From assembly GCA_039829965.1 (NCBI GenBank), contig CP139909.1, positions 372,001 through 436,000 on the forward strand: 64,000 bases of DNA, in the 5' to 3' direction. Below, piece after piece: positions 11,314 through 21,772 of this stretch (the stretch's first letter is position 1; every line of letters starts with the position of its first letter). The DNA is from Buchnera aphidicola (Chaetogeoica yunlongensis). Lineage in GTDB: Bacteria > Pseudomonadota > Gammaproteobacteria > Enterobacterales > Enterobacteriaceae. Under the pieces are notes generated by a model, which had not been told where the DNA came from, ran no database searches, and saw only the letters and a program-made list of their open reading frames with translations. The translations under genes were made by a program, and so were the position numbers.

Positions 11314-11601
11314 TTATTTTACAGAAAAAAATTTTTTGTGATCATGTAGTAGTATTTTATTTTCATAACTCTCATGATAATTAATATTAGATATTATTAA
11401 ACTAATTAAAAAAAATAAACTAGATAGTATAGAAGTAGCATAAATTAGTTTATTTTGATGATGAAATGATACAGAAAATTTTTCACTACTCATTGAATGA
11501 CATGAAAAATTTGTTTCATTACTGGTTCTATTTTGTATCATAATTAAAAACACTAAAAAAATGTCTACTATAACAAACATAATTACAAAAAAATTATACA
11601 T
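11314..11601 (-). CDS. secG: Preprotein translocase subunit SecG (diverged)
   Basis: Small integral membrane partner of SecYE that stimulates SecA-driven export. The 95-aa product has two predicted membrane helices (about residues 3-22 and 52-70) and shares FLIMIQN and SILSSLFFLISLIISNIN with E. coli SecG (110 aa). The Gly/Ala-rich cytoplasmic loop between the helices is replaced by Asn/Ser/His-rich sequence. The start has AGGTTAG upstream. Its place beside tRNA-Leu(GAG) and glmM is the E. coli arrangement and carries much of the weight. Confidence 0.9.
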   Translation of the reverse strand: MYNFFVIMFVIVDIFLVFLIMIQNRTSNETNFSCHSMSSEKFSVSFHHQNKLIYATSILSSLFFLISLIISNINYHESYENKILLHDHKKFFSVK

Positions 11602-11762
11602 AAATCTAACCTAAATATCTTAGTAATTCAAAATTAAAAATTAGGATAAAAAATAAAACTATTAATAAATTATATCACTAATCATGAACATTTAAAAAAT
11701 AAAATTCAAACTTTCTATATAATATAAGTAAAAATATTTTATAATAGTTATAAAAATTTATA

Positions 11763-13127
11763 TTAACAAACCGTTACTACAGAACAGTCAACTTTTTCTA
11801 TTGAAGTTATAAGACGAATTAATTCTTTAGAAAAATTATTTACTTGAATTGAACTATATCCTTCAATCATAATTCTAACACATTTTTCTGTTCCTGATAA
11901 TCTTAATATTATTCGACTATGTTTTCCTAAAAACTTTCTATATTTAGATAAATATGATCTTACTTTAAAATGCTTTAAAAAATTAATATCATTGTATTTT
12001 TTAATATTTACAATAATTTGAGGTAATAATCGTATATCACTACACAAATTTTTTAGAGTTGTTTTTTCTTCAATAATAATCTTCACAATTTGTAAACTAG
12101 CAATAATTCCATCGCCAACTGAAATTTTATCTAACAAAATAATATGACCTGAACTTTCAGCACCTAAAATCCAATTTTTTTCTTGAAGTTTATTTAGTAT
12201 ATTACGATCACCTACACTCACTTGAACATATGAAATATGTTTATTTAACGCCAATAATAATCCTTTATTACTAAACTGCGTACAAACAACTCCTCCTTTT
12301 AATTTTTTATTCTTTTGGTAATTCTTTGCTAAAATGTATAATATTTGATCTCCATTTACTATATTTCCAATATGATCAATAAAAAGAACACGGTCACCGT
12401 CACCATCAAAAGCAATTCCTAAATCCGCTTTCTCTGATATAACACGTTTTCGCAAATTGTTTAAATTTGTAGTACCACATTTATTATTAATATTATATCC
12501 ATTTGGATAATTAAATATCGAAATTACATCAGCACCTAAATCTTTAAAAATTTTTGGAGCTACTAAATATGTGGATCCATTAGCACAATCTAAAACAATT
12601 GTAACATTTTTAAAACTAAGATTCTTAGATAAAGTTGACTTACAAAAATCTACATATTTATATTTCCAACTATCTCGATAAATTATAGAACCTAACTTTA
12701 AAATCACTCTATTAATCACTAATTTTTTTAATTCTTGTTCTATTTGTTGTTCTAATAAAATAGGTAATTTTAAACCTCCTTTAATAAAAATTTTTATTCC
12801 ATTGTCTTGATATTGATTATGTGAAGCTGAAATCATTATTCCTACTTCAAGATTAAATAATTTTACAAAATATGCAATAGCAGAAGTAGGAACTATTCCT
12901 ACAGAAATTATCGATACATCTGATGAAAACAAACCAAACCTCAACGCTGATTCTAATAAATCACCAGAAACACGTGTATCTCTTCCTATAACTATACTTT
13001 TTGATTTACATGAAAATAATAATCGTCCAATAACCACGCCTAATTTAAAAAAAAAATCAGGAGTAATAGGAAAATTACCTACAATTCCACGAATACCATC
13101 AGTACCAAAATATTTTATTTTCATCAA
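11763..13127 (-). CDS. glmM: Phosphoglucosamine mutase
   Basis: Interconverts glucosamine-6-phosphate and glucosamine-1-phosphate for UDP-GlcNAc synthesis, feeding murein precursors and MurA. Hallmarks: KYFGTDGIRGIVG at the N-terminus, the phosphoserine loop ISASHNQYQDNGIK around residue 100, the metal loop DGDGDRVLF and the C-terminal phosphate-binding RLSGTEKCVRIMIEG. The product is 454 aa (E. coli 445). Two ATGs are adjacent (13127 and 13124); either may be used. folP, which precedes glmM in E. coli, is gone. Confidence 0.97.
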   Translation of the reverse strand: MMKIKYFGTDGIRGIVGNFPITPDFFFKLGVVIGRLLFSCKSKSIVIGRDTRVSGDLLESALRFGLFSSDVSIISVGIVPTSAIAYFVKLFNLEVGIMISASHNQYQDNGIKIFIKGGLKLPILLEQQIEQELKKLVINRVILKLGSIIYRDSWKYKYVDFCKSTLSKNLSFKNVTIVLDCANGSTYLVAPKIFKDLGADVISIFNYPNGYNINNKCGTTNLNNLRKRVISEKADLGIAFDGDGDRVLFIDHIGNIVNGDQILYILAKNYQKNKKLKGGVVCTQFSNKGLLLALNKHISYVQVSVGDRNILNKLQEKNWILGAESSGHIILLDKISVGDGIIASLQIVKIIIEEKTTLKNLCSDIRLLPQIIVNIKKYNDINFLKHFKVRSYLSKYRKFLGKHSRIILRLSGTEKCVRIMIEGYSSIQVNNFSKELIRLITSIEKVDCSVVTVC

Positions 13128-13232
13128 AACATTTTTCTCTTATAAAAACCTATATAAAAATAAAAAAAATAATTTTAATATTCATATACTTAAAATATTA
13201 AAGACGTACTATGACTATTAACTTGATCTAAG

Positions 13233-13266
13233 GCTATCCCCTATTTATATATAATTAAGAGATAGC
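13233..13266 (-). other. Stem-loop in the ftsH-glmM spacer
   Basis: On the minus strand an 11-bp stem (GCTATCTCTTA with TAGGGGATAGC, two G-U pairs) closes a 12-base A/T loop. Bases 13128-13449 hold no gene and this is their only G/C-containing patch. It lies 3' of ftsH and 5' of glmM, where E. coli has folP. It could be an ftsH terminator without a U tract, a processing site, or the last trace of the lost gene. The G-U pairs mean it folds best as minus-strand RNA. Confidence 0.4.
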
Positions 13267-13449
13267 ATAAAAAAAGATATTATTTTTGATACATATATAC
13301 AAAATAAATTTTAAAAAATAAATAATAATATTTTAATAATAAATAATTAAAATTCTTAAAATTAATTTTAAAATTAACACAAACACAAAAAATTTTAAAA
13401 ATATAATTAATTATAATATATATAAAATTTTTAAAAAACTAGTTATTAA

Positions 13450-15306
13450 CTATTTTTTATCATCTAAATGATTTAGTGTAGAATTACTATCTAAATTATT
13501 ATTAATAGGTTTTCTAGACATTAAACTATCAATTTGAGTTGCATTAATAGTTTCATATTTCATCAATGCATCCTTCATAGAATGTAAAATATCTAAATTA
13601 TCTTCTAAAATTTTTTTTGCTCTATCATAATTTTTTTCTATTAAAAATTTTACCTCTTCATCTATTATTCTAGCTGTTTCATCAGACACATTTTTAGATT
13701 TTGTTACAGTTTTCCCTAAAAAAATTTCTCCCTCTTCTTCCGCGTATAATAAAGGTCCAAGTTTTTTAGAAAATCCCCACTGTGTGACCATGTTTCTAGC
13801 TAAAGTGGTTGCAACTTTAATATCATTATAAGCGCCAGTAGAAACATTTTTGCTACCATAAACTATTTCTTCCGCTAAACGACCACCATATAATGTTGAT
13901 ATTTGACTTTCTAACTTATTCTTATTAATGCTTAACACATCATTTTTAGGTAAAAAAAATGTTACACCTAAAGCTTGACCACGAGGAATAATAGTGACTT
14001 TATGTGCTGGATCATGTTCAGGCACCAATCGTCCAACAATGACATGTCCAGCTTCATGATAAGCGGTAGATTCCTTTTGTCGTTCTGTCATAACTAATGA
14101 TCTTCTTTCTAAACCCATAATAATCTTATCTTTAGAACGTTCAAAATCAGACATCATCACAACTCTTCGATTATATCTAGCTGCTAATAATGCTGCTTCA
14201 TTAACTAAATTTGCTAAATCAGCACCAGAAAAACCTGGCGTGCTTCTAGCTATAATTCTCGGATTAACGTCCTTACCTAAAGGTACTAGTTTCATGTGAA
14301 TTTTAATAATTTTTTCTCTACCACTAATATCTGGTAATGCTACAAAAACTTGTCTGTCAAATCTACCTGGCCTTAGCAAGGCTGGATCAAGAACATCTGG
14401 ACGATTAGTAGCTGCAATCAAAATAATTCCTTCATTTTTATCAAAACCATCCATTTCTACTAACATTTGATTTAACGTTTGTTCTCGTTCATCATGTCCA
14501 CCACCTAAACCAGCTCCTCTTTGACGTCCTACAGCATCTATCTCATCTATAAAAATAATGCATGGTGATACTTTTCGAGCATGTTCAAACATATCTCTTA
14601 CTCTAGATGCACCTACACCTACAAACATTTCAACAAAATCTGATCCAGAAATCGTAAAAAAAGGAACTTGAGCTTCTCCAGCAATAGCTTTAGCTAAGAG
14701 TGTCTTTCCAGTACCAGGAGGACCAACCATTAAAATTCCTTTAGGTATTTTACCACCTAATTTTTTAAATCTACTCGGTTCTCTGAGATATTCCACCAAT
14801 TCTTGAACTTCTTCTTTTGCTTCATCACATCCAGCGACATCAGAAAAAGTAATTTTTATTTCGTCTTTAGATAACATTTTAGCTTTACTTCTTCCAAAAG
14901 ACATTGCTCCTTTTCCACCACCAATTTGCATCTGCCTCATAAAAAAAACCCATATACCAATCAATAAAAACATAGGAAACCAAGAAATAAAAATAGAAGT
15001 AAGTAAGCCTTGTTCTTCTTGAACTTCTCCAAAAATTTTTACATTTTTTACTAATAGGTCATCTAACAATTTTGGATCATGAACTGGAATATAAGTTACA
15101 TATTTAGAATTATCTTTTTTTGTAATTTGAATTTCTCGTCCGTGAATATATACTGCACGAACTTGTTCACGGTTTACTTCCGATAAAAAAGTTGAATAAT
15201 CAATTCTATGACTGCTAATATTATTAGAATTAAAATTCTGAAAAATGGACATTAATATAACTGCAATTACTAACCAAAGTATCAGATTTTTAGCCATATC
15301 ACTCAA
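13450..15306 (-). CDS. ftsH: ATP-dependent zinc metalloprotease FtsH
   Basis: Membrane-anchored hexameric AAA+ protease that degrades misassembled membrane proteins and short-lived regulators. Two membrane helices flank a small periplasmic domain (about residues 5-25 and 100-120). The AAA module carries GPPGTGKT, the [11 protein letters not shown]alker B region and the SRH at RPGRFDRQV. The protease domain has the zinc site HEAGH around residue 415. The product is 618 aa (E. coli 647), with the Pro/Gly-rich C-terminal tail shortened. MSDMAKN offers two starts, 15306 and 15297; both occur in the literature for E. coli. Downstream of rlmE, as in E. coli. Confidence 0.98.
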   Translation of the reverse strand: MSDMAKNLILWLVIAVILMSIFQNFNSNNISSHRIDYSTFLSEVNREQVRAVYIHGREIQITKKDNSKYVTYIPVHDPKLLDDLLVKNVKIFGEVQEEQGLLTSIFISWFPMFLLIGIWVFFMRQMQIGGGKGAMSFGRSKAKMLSKDEIKITFSDVAGCDEAKEEVQELVEYLREPSRFKKLGGKIPKGILMVGPPGTGKTLLAKAIAGEAQVPFFTISGSDFVEMFVGVGASRVRDMFEHARKVSPCIIFIDEIDAVGRQRGAGLGGGHDEREQTLNQMLVEMDGFDKNEGIILIAATNRPDVLDPALLRPGRFDRQVFVALPDISGREKIIKIHMKLVPLGKDVNPRIIARSTPGFSGADLANLVNEAALLAARYNRRVVMMSDFERSKDKIIMGLERRSLVMTERQKESTAYHEAGHVIVGRLVPEHDPAHKVTIIPRGQALGVTFFLPKNDVLSINKNKLESQISTLYGGRLAEEIVYGSKNVSTGAYNDIKVATTLARNMVTQWGFSKKLGPLLYAEEEGEIFLGKTVTKSKNVSDETARIIDEEVKFLIEKNYDRAKKILEDNLDILHSMKDALMKYETINATQIDSLMSRKPINNNLDSNSTLNHLDDKK

Positions 15307-15359
15307 GAGACGAACCTCACATTTACAACTTATTTAAAAAAAAATAGCATTAAAGTAAA

Positions 15360-15986
15360 TTAATTTTTTTTACCAGATGCTAAAATATAAACTTCTCTTG
15401 AACGATTTCGAGAAGAATTTGGTTTACATATCTTTACGTTTGAAAAAAACACACGAATTTCCTGTAAAAATTCGTTAAAATCTCGCCCATAAAAAGCTTT
15501 TACTAATAAACTACCATCTTTTAATAAAATTTTAATAGATATATCTAATGCTAATCTGCTAAGAAGTATAGCTCGATAATAATCAACAAAACTATTGCCT
15601 GTCATATTAGGAGCCATATCAGACATCACTAAATTAATTTTTTTATAATTTAAATCAACTGATAAAGAATTAAAAAAACATTTTTTTTGAACATCTTTTT
15701 GAAAAAAAATAACATTTTTAATAGATAACATAGGTAATTTATCATAAGCTATAACACGCCCAAATTTACCTACTTTTTTAATAGCATATTCTGACCAGCT
15801 ACCTGGTGAAGCACCCAAATCAATGACTGTCATACCAGATTTTAATATACCATGAGATAATTGTATCTCATGTAACTTAAACCAAGCTCTAGAACGAATT
15901 TTATATTTATGAACTTTTTTTACATACGGATCTTTAAAATGTTCATTTAACCAATGAGTAGAACTAGAAGAACGTCTATTAGACAT
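15360..15986 (-). CDS. rlmE: 23S rRNA 2'-O-methyltransferase RlmE (FtsJ/RrmJ)
   Basis: Methylates the 2'-OH of U2552 in the 23S A-loop, a late 50S assembly step. The SAM-binding motif VIDLGASPGSWSEY and the K-D-K-E tetrad are all visible: Lys in RSRAWFKLHE, Asp in VMSDMAPNMTG, Lys in SLLVKAFYG and Glu in RSREVYIL. The product is 208 aa, essentially the E. coli length (209). It is 53 bases upstream of ftsH on the same strand, the conserved rlmE-ftsH pair. Confidence 0.97.
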   Translation of the reverse strand: MSNRRSSSSTHWLNEHFKDPYVKKVHKYKIRSRAWFKLHEIQLSHGILKSGMTVIDLGASPGSWSEYAIKKVGKFGRVIAYDKLPMLSIKNVIFFQKDVQKKCFFNSLSVDLNYKKINLVMSDMAPNMTGNSFVDYYRAILLSRLALDISIKILLKDGSLLVKAFYGRDFNEFLQEIRVFFSNVKICKPNSSRNRSREVYILASGKKN

Positions 15987-16065
15987 AACAAAAATTACTT
16001 ATCACTAAAAAAAATAATAATATAATAAATTAATTAAAAAAATATGATTTTTAAAATATAAAAAT

Positions 16066-16545
16066 TTAATTATATTCAATTTTTAAAATCTTATATTTAA
16101 CATTTCCGGAAGGTGTTTTTACTAAAACTATATCAGAAGCACGTTTACCTACTAAACCTCTAGACATAGGAGAATTTATAGAAATCATTTTTTTTTTTAA
16201 ATCCGATTCATCATCTCCTACAATACGATATGTAAATCTTTCATTAGTAACTAAATTTAGTACAGTAACCGTAGCACCAAAAATAATATTTCCGTTATTT
16301 TTTATTTTTGTGATATCAATAACTTGTGCTTTAGATAACTTAAATTCTAATTCCTGAATCCTTCCTTCACAAAAACCCTGTTCTTCTTTTGCAGCATGAT
16401 ATTCAGCATTTTCTTTTAAATCACCATGTTGTCTAGCTTCAGTAATTGCTTTTATAATTTTAGGTCTTTTTACATTTTTTAATATTTCAAGCTCTTTACG
16501 AAGTTTTTTAGCACCCAATAATGTCATTGGAATTTGATCATCCAT
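16066..16545 (-). CDS. greA: Transcription elongation factor GreA
   Basis: Enters the RNA polymerase secondary channel and triggers cleavage of backtracked RNA. An N-terminal coiled coil carries the catalytic acidic tip ([22 protein letters not shown], the D and E near residue 41-44), and a C-terminal FKBP-like domain contains [14 protein letters not shown]. At 159 aa it matches E. coli (158). A very strong GAGGGA ribosome-binding site precedes the ATG. First gene of the minus-strand block; divergent from ibaG. Confidence 0.97.
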   Translation of the reverse strand: MDDQIPMTLLGAKKLRKELEILKNVKRPKIIKAITEARQHGDLKENAEYHAAKEEQGFCEGRIQELEFKLSKAQVIDITKIKNNGNIIFGATVTVLNLVTNERFTYRIVGDDESDLKKKMISINSPMSRGLVGKRASDIVLVKTPSGNVKYKILKIEYN

Positions 16546-16846
16546 ACGAAATCCCTCACGAAATACTTAACATCTTTTTATACTATAACTCAAGTTTAAA
16601 TATTAGATATAAATATATTTTATAAAATATTTTACTAATTTGTATATAAAATTGTTATTAACTACAAGAATAAAATATAAAAAAATAAAAATATTAAGTT
16701 TTATTCAATATTTATTTTATTTAAAACAAAAAAATAAACTTTTTATATAATTATACAAACATATTAAATCTAAAATTTTAATATATATTCATATTAAAAC
16801 TTCTGATATTATATATCATATTTATTACATAACAAAATAAATTATA
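16546..16846. other. Divergent spacer between greA and ibaG
   Basis: 301 bases, almost wholly A/T, between two divergently transcribed blocks, so it must hold promoters for both. TATA-like strings are too frequent here to pick one. The only clear signal is the greA ribosome-binding site at the left edge. Nothing else was recognised. Confidence 0.5.
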
Positions 16847-17086
16847 ATGATTATAAAAACAATTAAAAATTTACTAAAAAAAAAATTATCTCCACATATA
16901 ATTCATGTGACCGGGAATAGCAATCATATAAATATCTTTATTGTAAGTGACATATTTCATAACATGAAAGAATTAAAAAGACAACAAATAATATATGAAC
17001 CATTAACACCATATATTCAAAATAAAACTCTTCATGCTATTTCAATAAAAACATACTCTTTACAAGAATATAAACAACATAATTAA
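16847..17086 (+). CDS. ibaG: BolA-family protein IbaG (YrbA)
   Basis: Small BolA-like protein; relatives pair with monothiol glutaredoxins in iron-sulfur cluster handling, and E. coli IbaG is linked to acid stress. The 79-aa sequence fits the family: HVTGNSNHINIFIVSDIF corresponds to the E. coli stretch ending in GELF, and KELKRQQIIYEPLTPYI and LHAISIKTYSLQEY follow, including the conserved His-Ala before the last strand. It starts the murA operon, 13 bases ahead of murA, as in E. coli. Confidence 0.9.
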   Translation: MIIKTIKNLLKKKLSPHIIHVTGNSNHINIFIVSDIFHNMKELKRQQIIYEPLTPYIQNKTLHAISIKTYSLQEYKQHN

Positions 17087-17099
17087 ATAAATAAAAATT

Positions 17100-18350
17100 A
17101 TGAATCAATATCAAGTATCTGGACCAACCAGCCTATTTGGTGAAATAAAAATATCTGGTTCCAAAAATGCAGCTTTGCCTATATTATTTACATCTTTATT
17201 AACACCAGAATTAGTAGAACTAAAAAATATACCAATTTTAAAAGATACAAAATATGCAATAAAAATATTAACTAAATTAGGAGCAAAAATTGAAATCAAA
17301 AATAAAATTATATATATAAACTCAGAAACAATTAAAATATGCAAAATACCCTATAGTTTAACTAATAAAATAAGAGCTTCGATTTGGATATTAGGAGTAC
17401 TATTAGCTAGATTTAGAGAAGCTAAAGTATCTTTTCCTGGAGGTTGCAATATAGGAAATAGAAAAATTAACTTACATTTACTAGGATTAAAACAGTTAGG
17501 GGCTGAAATAACTGTTACTAAAAATTATATTATAGGTTCAGTAAAAAAAAAGCTAGTAGGAAATACTATTAAATTATCTATTGTTAGTGTAGGAGCTACT
17601 ATTACAATTATGAGTGCAGCCACAATATCTACAGGCACAACTGTAATTAAAAATGCTGCGCGTGAACCTGAAATAATTGATTTAGCTAATTTTCTTAATA
17701 AATTAGGAGCAAAAATTATTGGAGCTGGAAACAAAAATATATTGATTCATGGTGTAAAAAAATTACACGGAGGATCATATAAAATTATGTCAGATAGAAT
17801 TGAAACAGGTACTTTTTTAATTGCTGCTGCTATTTCAAACGGGCATATTATCTGTCATAATACTCAACCTAAAACACTCACACATGTTATTAAAAAATTA
17901 AATCAAACAGGAGCTAAAATAAAAACAGGTCAAACTTGGATTAGTCTAAATATGAAAAACATACATCCACGATCTGTAAATATAACAACAAAACCTTATC
18001 CAGGATTTCCTACAGATATCCAATCTATTTTTACTTTATTAAATTTAATTTCTCATGGAAATAGTATAGTTACTGAAACAATATTTGAAAATAGATTTGC
18101 ATATATTAAAGAATTAAAAAAAATGGGAGCTAAAGCTATAATAAAAAACAATTCAGTAATGTGCTATGGAGTAAAAAAATTATATTCAGCTAAAGTATTA
18201 GCTTCAGATTTGAGATCATGTGCTAGTTTGATATTAGCAGGATGTATTGCAGAAGGAAACTCTAAAATATATAACACACATTATATTAAAAGAGGGTATG
18301 AAAACTTTTATGAAAAATTAAAATCAATTGGAGCTAACATAAAAAATTAA
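17100..18350 (+). CDS. murA: UDP-N-acetylglucosamine 1-carboxyvinyltransferase MurA
   Basis: Transfers enolpyruvate from PEP to UDP-GlcNAc, the first committed step of peptidoglycan synthesis in the cytoplasm. The product is 416 aa (E. coli 419). The catalytic Cys at residue 116 lies in SFPGGCNIGNRKINLH. The substrate-binding SKNAALPIL (Lys22, Asn23), RASIWILG and the Asp of YPGFPTDIQ are present. Having the classical Cys, the enzyme should be fosfomycin-sensitive in principle. Retention implies the symbiont still makes some murein. Confidence 0.98.
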   Translation: MNQYQVSGPTSLFGEIKISGSKNAALPILFTSLLTPELVELKNIPILKDTKYAIKILTKLGAKIEIKNKIIYINSETIKICKIPYSLTNKIRASIWILGVLLARFREAKVSFPGGCNIGNRKINLHLLGLKQLGAEITVTKNYIIGSVKKKLVGNTIKLSIVSVGATITIMSAATISTGTTVIKNAAREPEIIDLANFLNKLGAKIIGAGNKNILIHGVKKLHGGSYKIMSDRIETGTFLIAAAISNGHIICHNTQPKTLTHVIKKLNQTGAKIKTGQTWISLNMKNIHPRSVNITTKPYPGFPTDIQSIFTLLNLISHGNSIVTETIFENRFAYIKELKKMGAKAIIKNNSVMCYGVKKLYSAKVLASDLRSCASLILAGCIAEGNSKIYNTHYIKRGYENFYEKLKSIGANIKN

Positions 18351-18526
18351 ATACTAAAATTAAATTTTTACAACAACAATTATATAAAATATAAAATTTA
18401 TTCATATAATAAATAATGTCTTATATGTTAAGACTAAACTTTATATATCCAATAAATGTCATTTATTAAACATTTAATCAATAATAGTTTAAAAATATTT
18501 AAACAGTTGTTATGAGGCACATATTA

Positions 18527-18862
18527 ATGTATGCAATATTTTGTAGTGGTGGAAAACAACATGCAGCTAAAGAAGGGAAAATAATTAGATTAGAAAAAAT
18601 AAATCAAGATGTAGGAACAAAAATAAACTTCAAACAAGTTTTAATGTATTGTAATGGAACTGACGTTATAATAGGCAAACCTAATATATCTAATAATTTC
18701 ATAACAGCTAACATTATCAAACATGGAAGACATAAAAAAATAAATATTATAAAATTCAATCGAAGAAAACATTATAAAAAAAAACAAGGACATCGTCAAT
18801 ATTTCACCGACGTATTAATTATTAAAATAAACAATACACAAGGAACTAAAAATGGCACATAA
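18527..18862 (+). CDS. rplU: 50S ribosomal protein L21
   Basis: Binds 23S rRNA domain II with L20 during early 50S assembly. The family core is clear: [43 protein letters not shown] in the second half. The start is ATG 18527, giving MYAIF as in E. coli, with GAGG nine bases upstream; an in-frame ATG at 18512 is rejected. The 111-aa product has an extra C-terminal tail of about eight residues (E. coli 103) that runs 11 bases into rpmA. Confidence 0.96.
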   Translation: MYAIFCSGGKQHAAKEGKIIRLEKINQDVGTKINFKQVLMYCNGTDVIIGKPNISNNFITANIIKHGRHKKINIIKFNRRKHYKKKQGHRQYFTDVLIIKINNTQGTKNGT

Positions 18863-19109
18863 AAAAGCAGGTGGGTCAAGTAGAAATGGAAGAGATTCAC
18901 ATTCAAAAAGACTCGGAGTAAAACATTTCGGAGGAGAATTAATATTTTCAGGTAGTATTATTGTAAAACAAAGAGGTACAAAATTTCATGCAGGAAAAAA
19001 CGTTGGATGTGCAAGAGATCACACTTTATTTGCTAAATCTAATGGACGAGTAAGCTTTAAAAAAAAAGGAAAGAAAAATAGGGTGTATGTTAATATTATA
19101 TCGGAATAA
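18852..19109 (+). CDS. rpmA: 50S ribosomal protein L27
   Basis: Sits at the peptidyl transferase centre, its N-terminal tail contacting tRNA ends. The 85-aa product equals E. coli in length and begins [16 protein letters not shown] without the cleavable extension seen in Firmicutes. The central [19 protein letters not shown] and [13 protein letters not shown] segments are highly conserved. The start overlaps the end of rplU by 11 bases in another frame, so the two are probably translationally coupled. Confidence 0.98.
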   Translation: MAHKKAGGSSRNGRDSHSKRLGVKHFGGELIFSGSIIVKQRGTKFHAGKNVGCARDHTLFAKSNGRVSFKKKGKKNRVYVNIISE

Positions 19110-19128
19110 CGTACCATTGTACTAAAAA

Positions 19129-19170
19129 TAAAATAATGAAAAACATATATGCCAATATGTAATTGTTTTA
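19129..19170 (+). terminator. Possible weak terminator after rpmA
   Basis: A bipartite A/T-rich hairpin: outer stem 19129-19136 with 19163-19170 and inner stem 19143-19148 with 19155-19160 (ACATAT/ATATGT). It begins about 20 bases after the rpmA stop. It has almost no G/C and no clean U tract, so it may be chance in such A/T-rich DNA. Confidence 0.3.
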
Positions 19171-19317
19171 TTACGTTATATATATATTTAAAATAAATTA
19201 TATCAAATAATTCTAAAAATTAAATATTAATTTATATTAATTTAAAAAATATATCTACCTTGTAAATAAATTTTTGTTAAAAATTTAAATCATAAACTTA
19301 AATTTTTAAATATCTAG

Positions 19318-20349
<1,032 letters not shown>

Positions 20350-20434
20350 TTTTATATAATATAAAATTTTTATTAAAAATAACTTAATTAAAAATAATAT
20401 TTCTACATCCAAATAATTATTATTTTAATATCAA

Positions 20435-20452
20435 ACCCGGTTTTTACCGGGT
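20435..20452 (+). terminator. Terminator between convergent obgE and rpsI
   Basis: Seven-bp stem ACCCGGT/ACCGGGT with a TTTT loop, followed by ATTTT. Highest G/C density of the surrounding 500 bases. It lies between two convergent genes and, being symmetrical, may stop both transcripts. Confidence 0.75.
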
Positions 20453-20486
20453 ATTTTAAAATTTTTATTAAATACCAAAAAATAAA

Positions 20487-20879
20487 TCATCGTTTTGAAA
20501 ATTGAGGTTTTTTTCTTGCTTTACGTAATCCTATTTTTTTTCGTTCTACCTGTCTGGAATCTCGAGTTAAAAATCCAAATTTTCTTAATTCATTACGAAA
20601 CGAAGCATCATAGTTAACTAATGCTCTAGAAATACCATGACGAATAGCACCAACCTGACCTGAAATTCCACCTCCTTTGACTGTAATATATAAATCAAAT
20701 TTATTAGACATATTAACAAGTTCTAAGGGTTTTAAAATGACTAAATATGAAGTTTTTCTACTAAAATATTTATTTAATTCACAATTATTAATTTTAATTT
20801 TACCATTTCCCAATTTTAAAAATACACGAGCAGAAGAGCTTTTTCGCCGACCAGTGCCATATTTGTATACTTTATCCAT
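20487..20879 (-). CDS. rpsI: 30S ribosomal protein S9
   Basis: Its C-terminal tail reaches the P-site tRNA anticodon loop. The 130-aa product matches E. coli exactly in length. Recognisable segments are [39 protein letters not shown] and the basic C-terminus [12 protein letters not shown], whose last Lys-Arg contacts tRNA. It lies 13 bases behind rplM in the universal rplM-rpsI pair. Confidence 0.98.
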   Translation of the reverse strand: MDKVYKYGTGRRKSSSARVFLKLGNGKIKINNCELNKYFSRKTSYLVILKPLELVNMSNKFDLYITVKGGGISGQVGAIRHGISRALVNYDASFRNELRKFGFLTRDSRQVERKKIGLRKARKKPQFSKR

Positions 20880-20892
20880 TTTTATGTCCTAA

Positions 20893-21321
20893 TTAAATAT
20901 TTAAAATTTTTGGGTTTTGAGCAGTATGATTATGATCTTCATGTGCGTATACTTTTAATTTTTTTAACATTAAACGACCTAAAGGCCCTCTTGGTAACAT
21001 TCCTTTAACCGCCATTTTTATTAGTCTATCAGGATATTTAAGTAAAATATCTTTAAAAGTTGTTTTTTTGATTCCTCCAATATATCCTGTATGATGATAA
21101 TAAAATTTATCAGTATACTTTTTTCCAGTTACTTGAATATTCTTAGCATTAATCACAATCAAATAATCTCCTACATCAACATGAGGAGTATATTGCACTT
21201 TATGTTTACCACGTAATCTTGACGCTAATAAAGTCGCTAATCTTCCTAATATTTTTCCAGTAGCATCAATACAATACCATTGTCTCACTACATCACTAGA
21301 CTTTGCAGAAAAACTCTTCAT
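20893..21321 (-). CDS. rplM: 50S ribosomal protein L13
   Basis: Early-assembling 50S protein that binds 23S rRNA; in E. coli it also represses its own operon translationally. The 142-aa product is the E. coli length, with [27 protein letters not shown] and [35 protein letters not shown] conserved blocks. First gene of the rplM-rpsI operon; a 450-base spacer lies upstream. Confidence 0.98.
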   Translation of the reverse strand: MKSFSAKSSDVVRQWYCIDATGKILGRLATLLASRLRGKHKVQYTPHVDVGDYLIVINAKNIQVTGKKYTDKFYYHHTGYIGGIKKTTFKDILLKYPDRLIKMAVKGMLPRGPLGRLMLKKLKVYAHEDHNHTAQNPKILNI

Positions 21322-21772
21322 ATAAAAAATTTCCCATAATTATAAAATATAACTAAATGAATTACCAAAAACTAAAAAAACACAAATTACAATAAAATAA
21401 ATACTCTGTACTTATAAATAATTCAATTATAAATTATTCAAAAATATTACTGAATTAAAAATATATTAAAAAATTAATTAATTCTATAATCATAAAATAT
21501 TTAAAATCAACAAATTCTATTTAAAATCTAAAATATAAATTATAGTTTATCACAACAAATTTTATAAAAATAAACTAAAATAATATTAAAAAAATATTAA
21601 TTATCTTAAAATTGAAATTTAAATAATTCTATTATTATTTTATATTACAAAATTAATAAATACACTTTTCAATAACATTTTAAATTAACATTCGACTTAT
21701 ATTATCAACAGTAATCATAAAAACATTGAATTATTTACACTACATACTAAAATATGTAAAAGGCTGTAAAAT
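21322..21772. other. Divergent spacer between rplM and pheA
   Basis: 451 bases of A/T-rich sequence between two divergent genes. In E. coli pheA is preceded by the attenuator and the Phe-rich leader peptide PheL. I see no leader ORF with a Phe run and no terminator/antiterminator pair here, so attenuation appears lost. The pheA ribosome-binding site (AAGG) is at the right edge. Confidence 0.5.

Noticed and set aside
18450..18480. Palindrome AATAAATGTCATTTATT upstream of rplU as an operator
   Set aside because: It is A/T-only apart from the centre and too short a loop for a hairpin; such palindromes are common by chance here.
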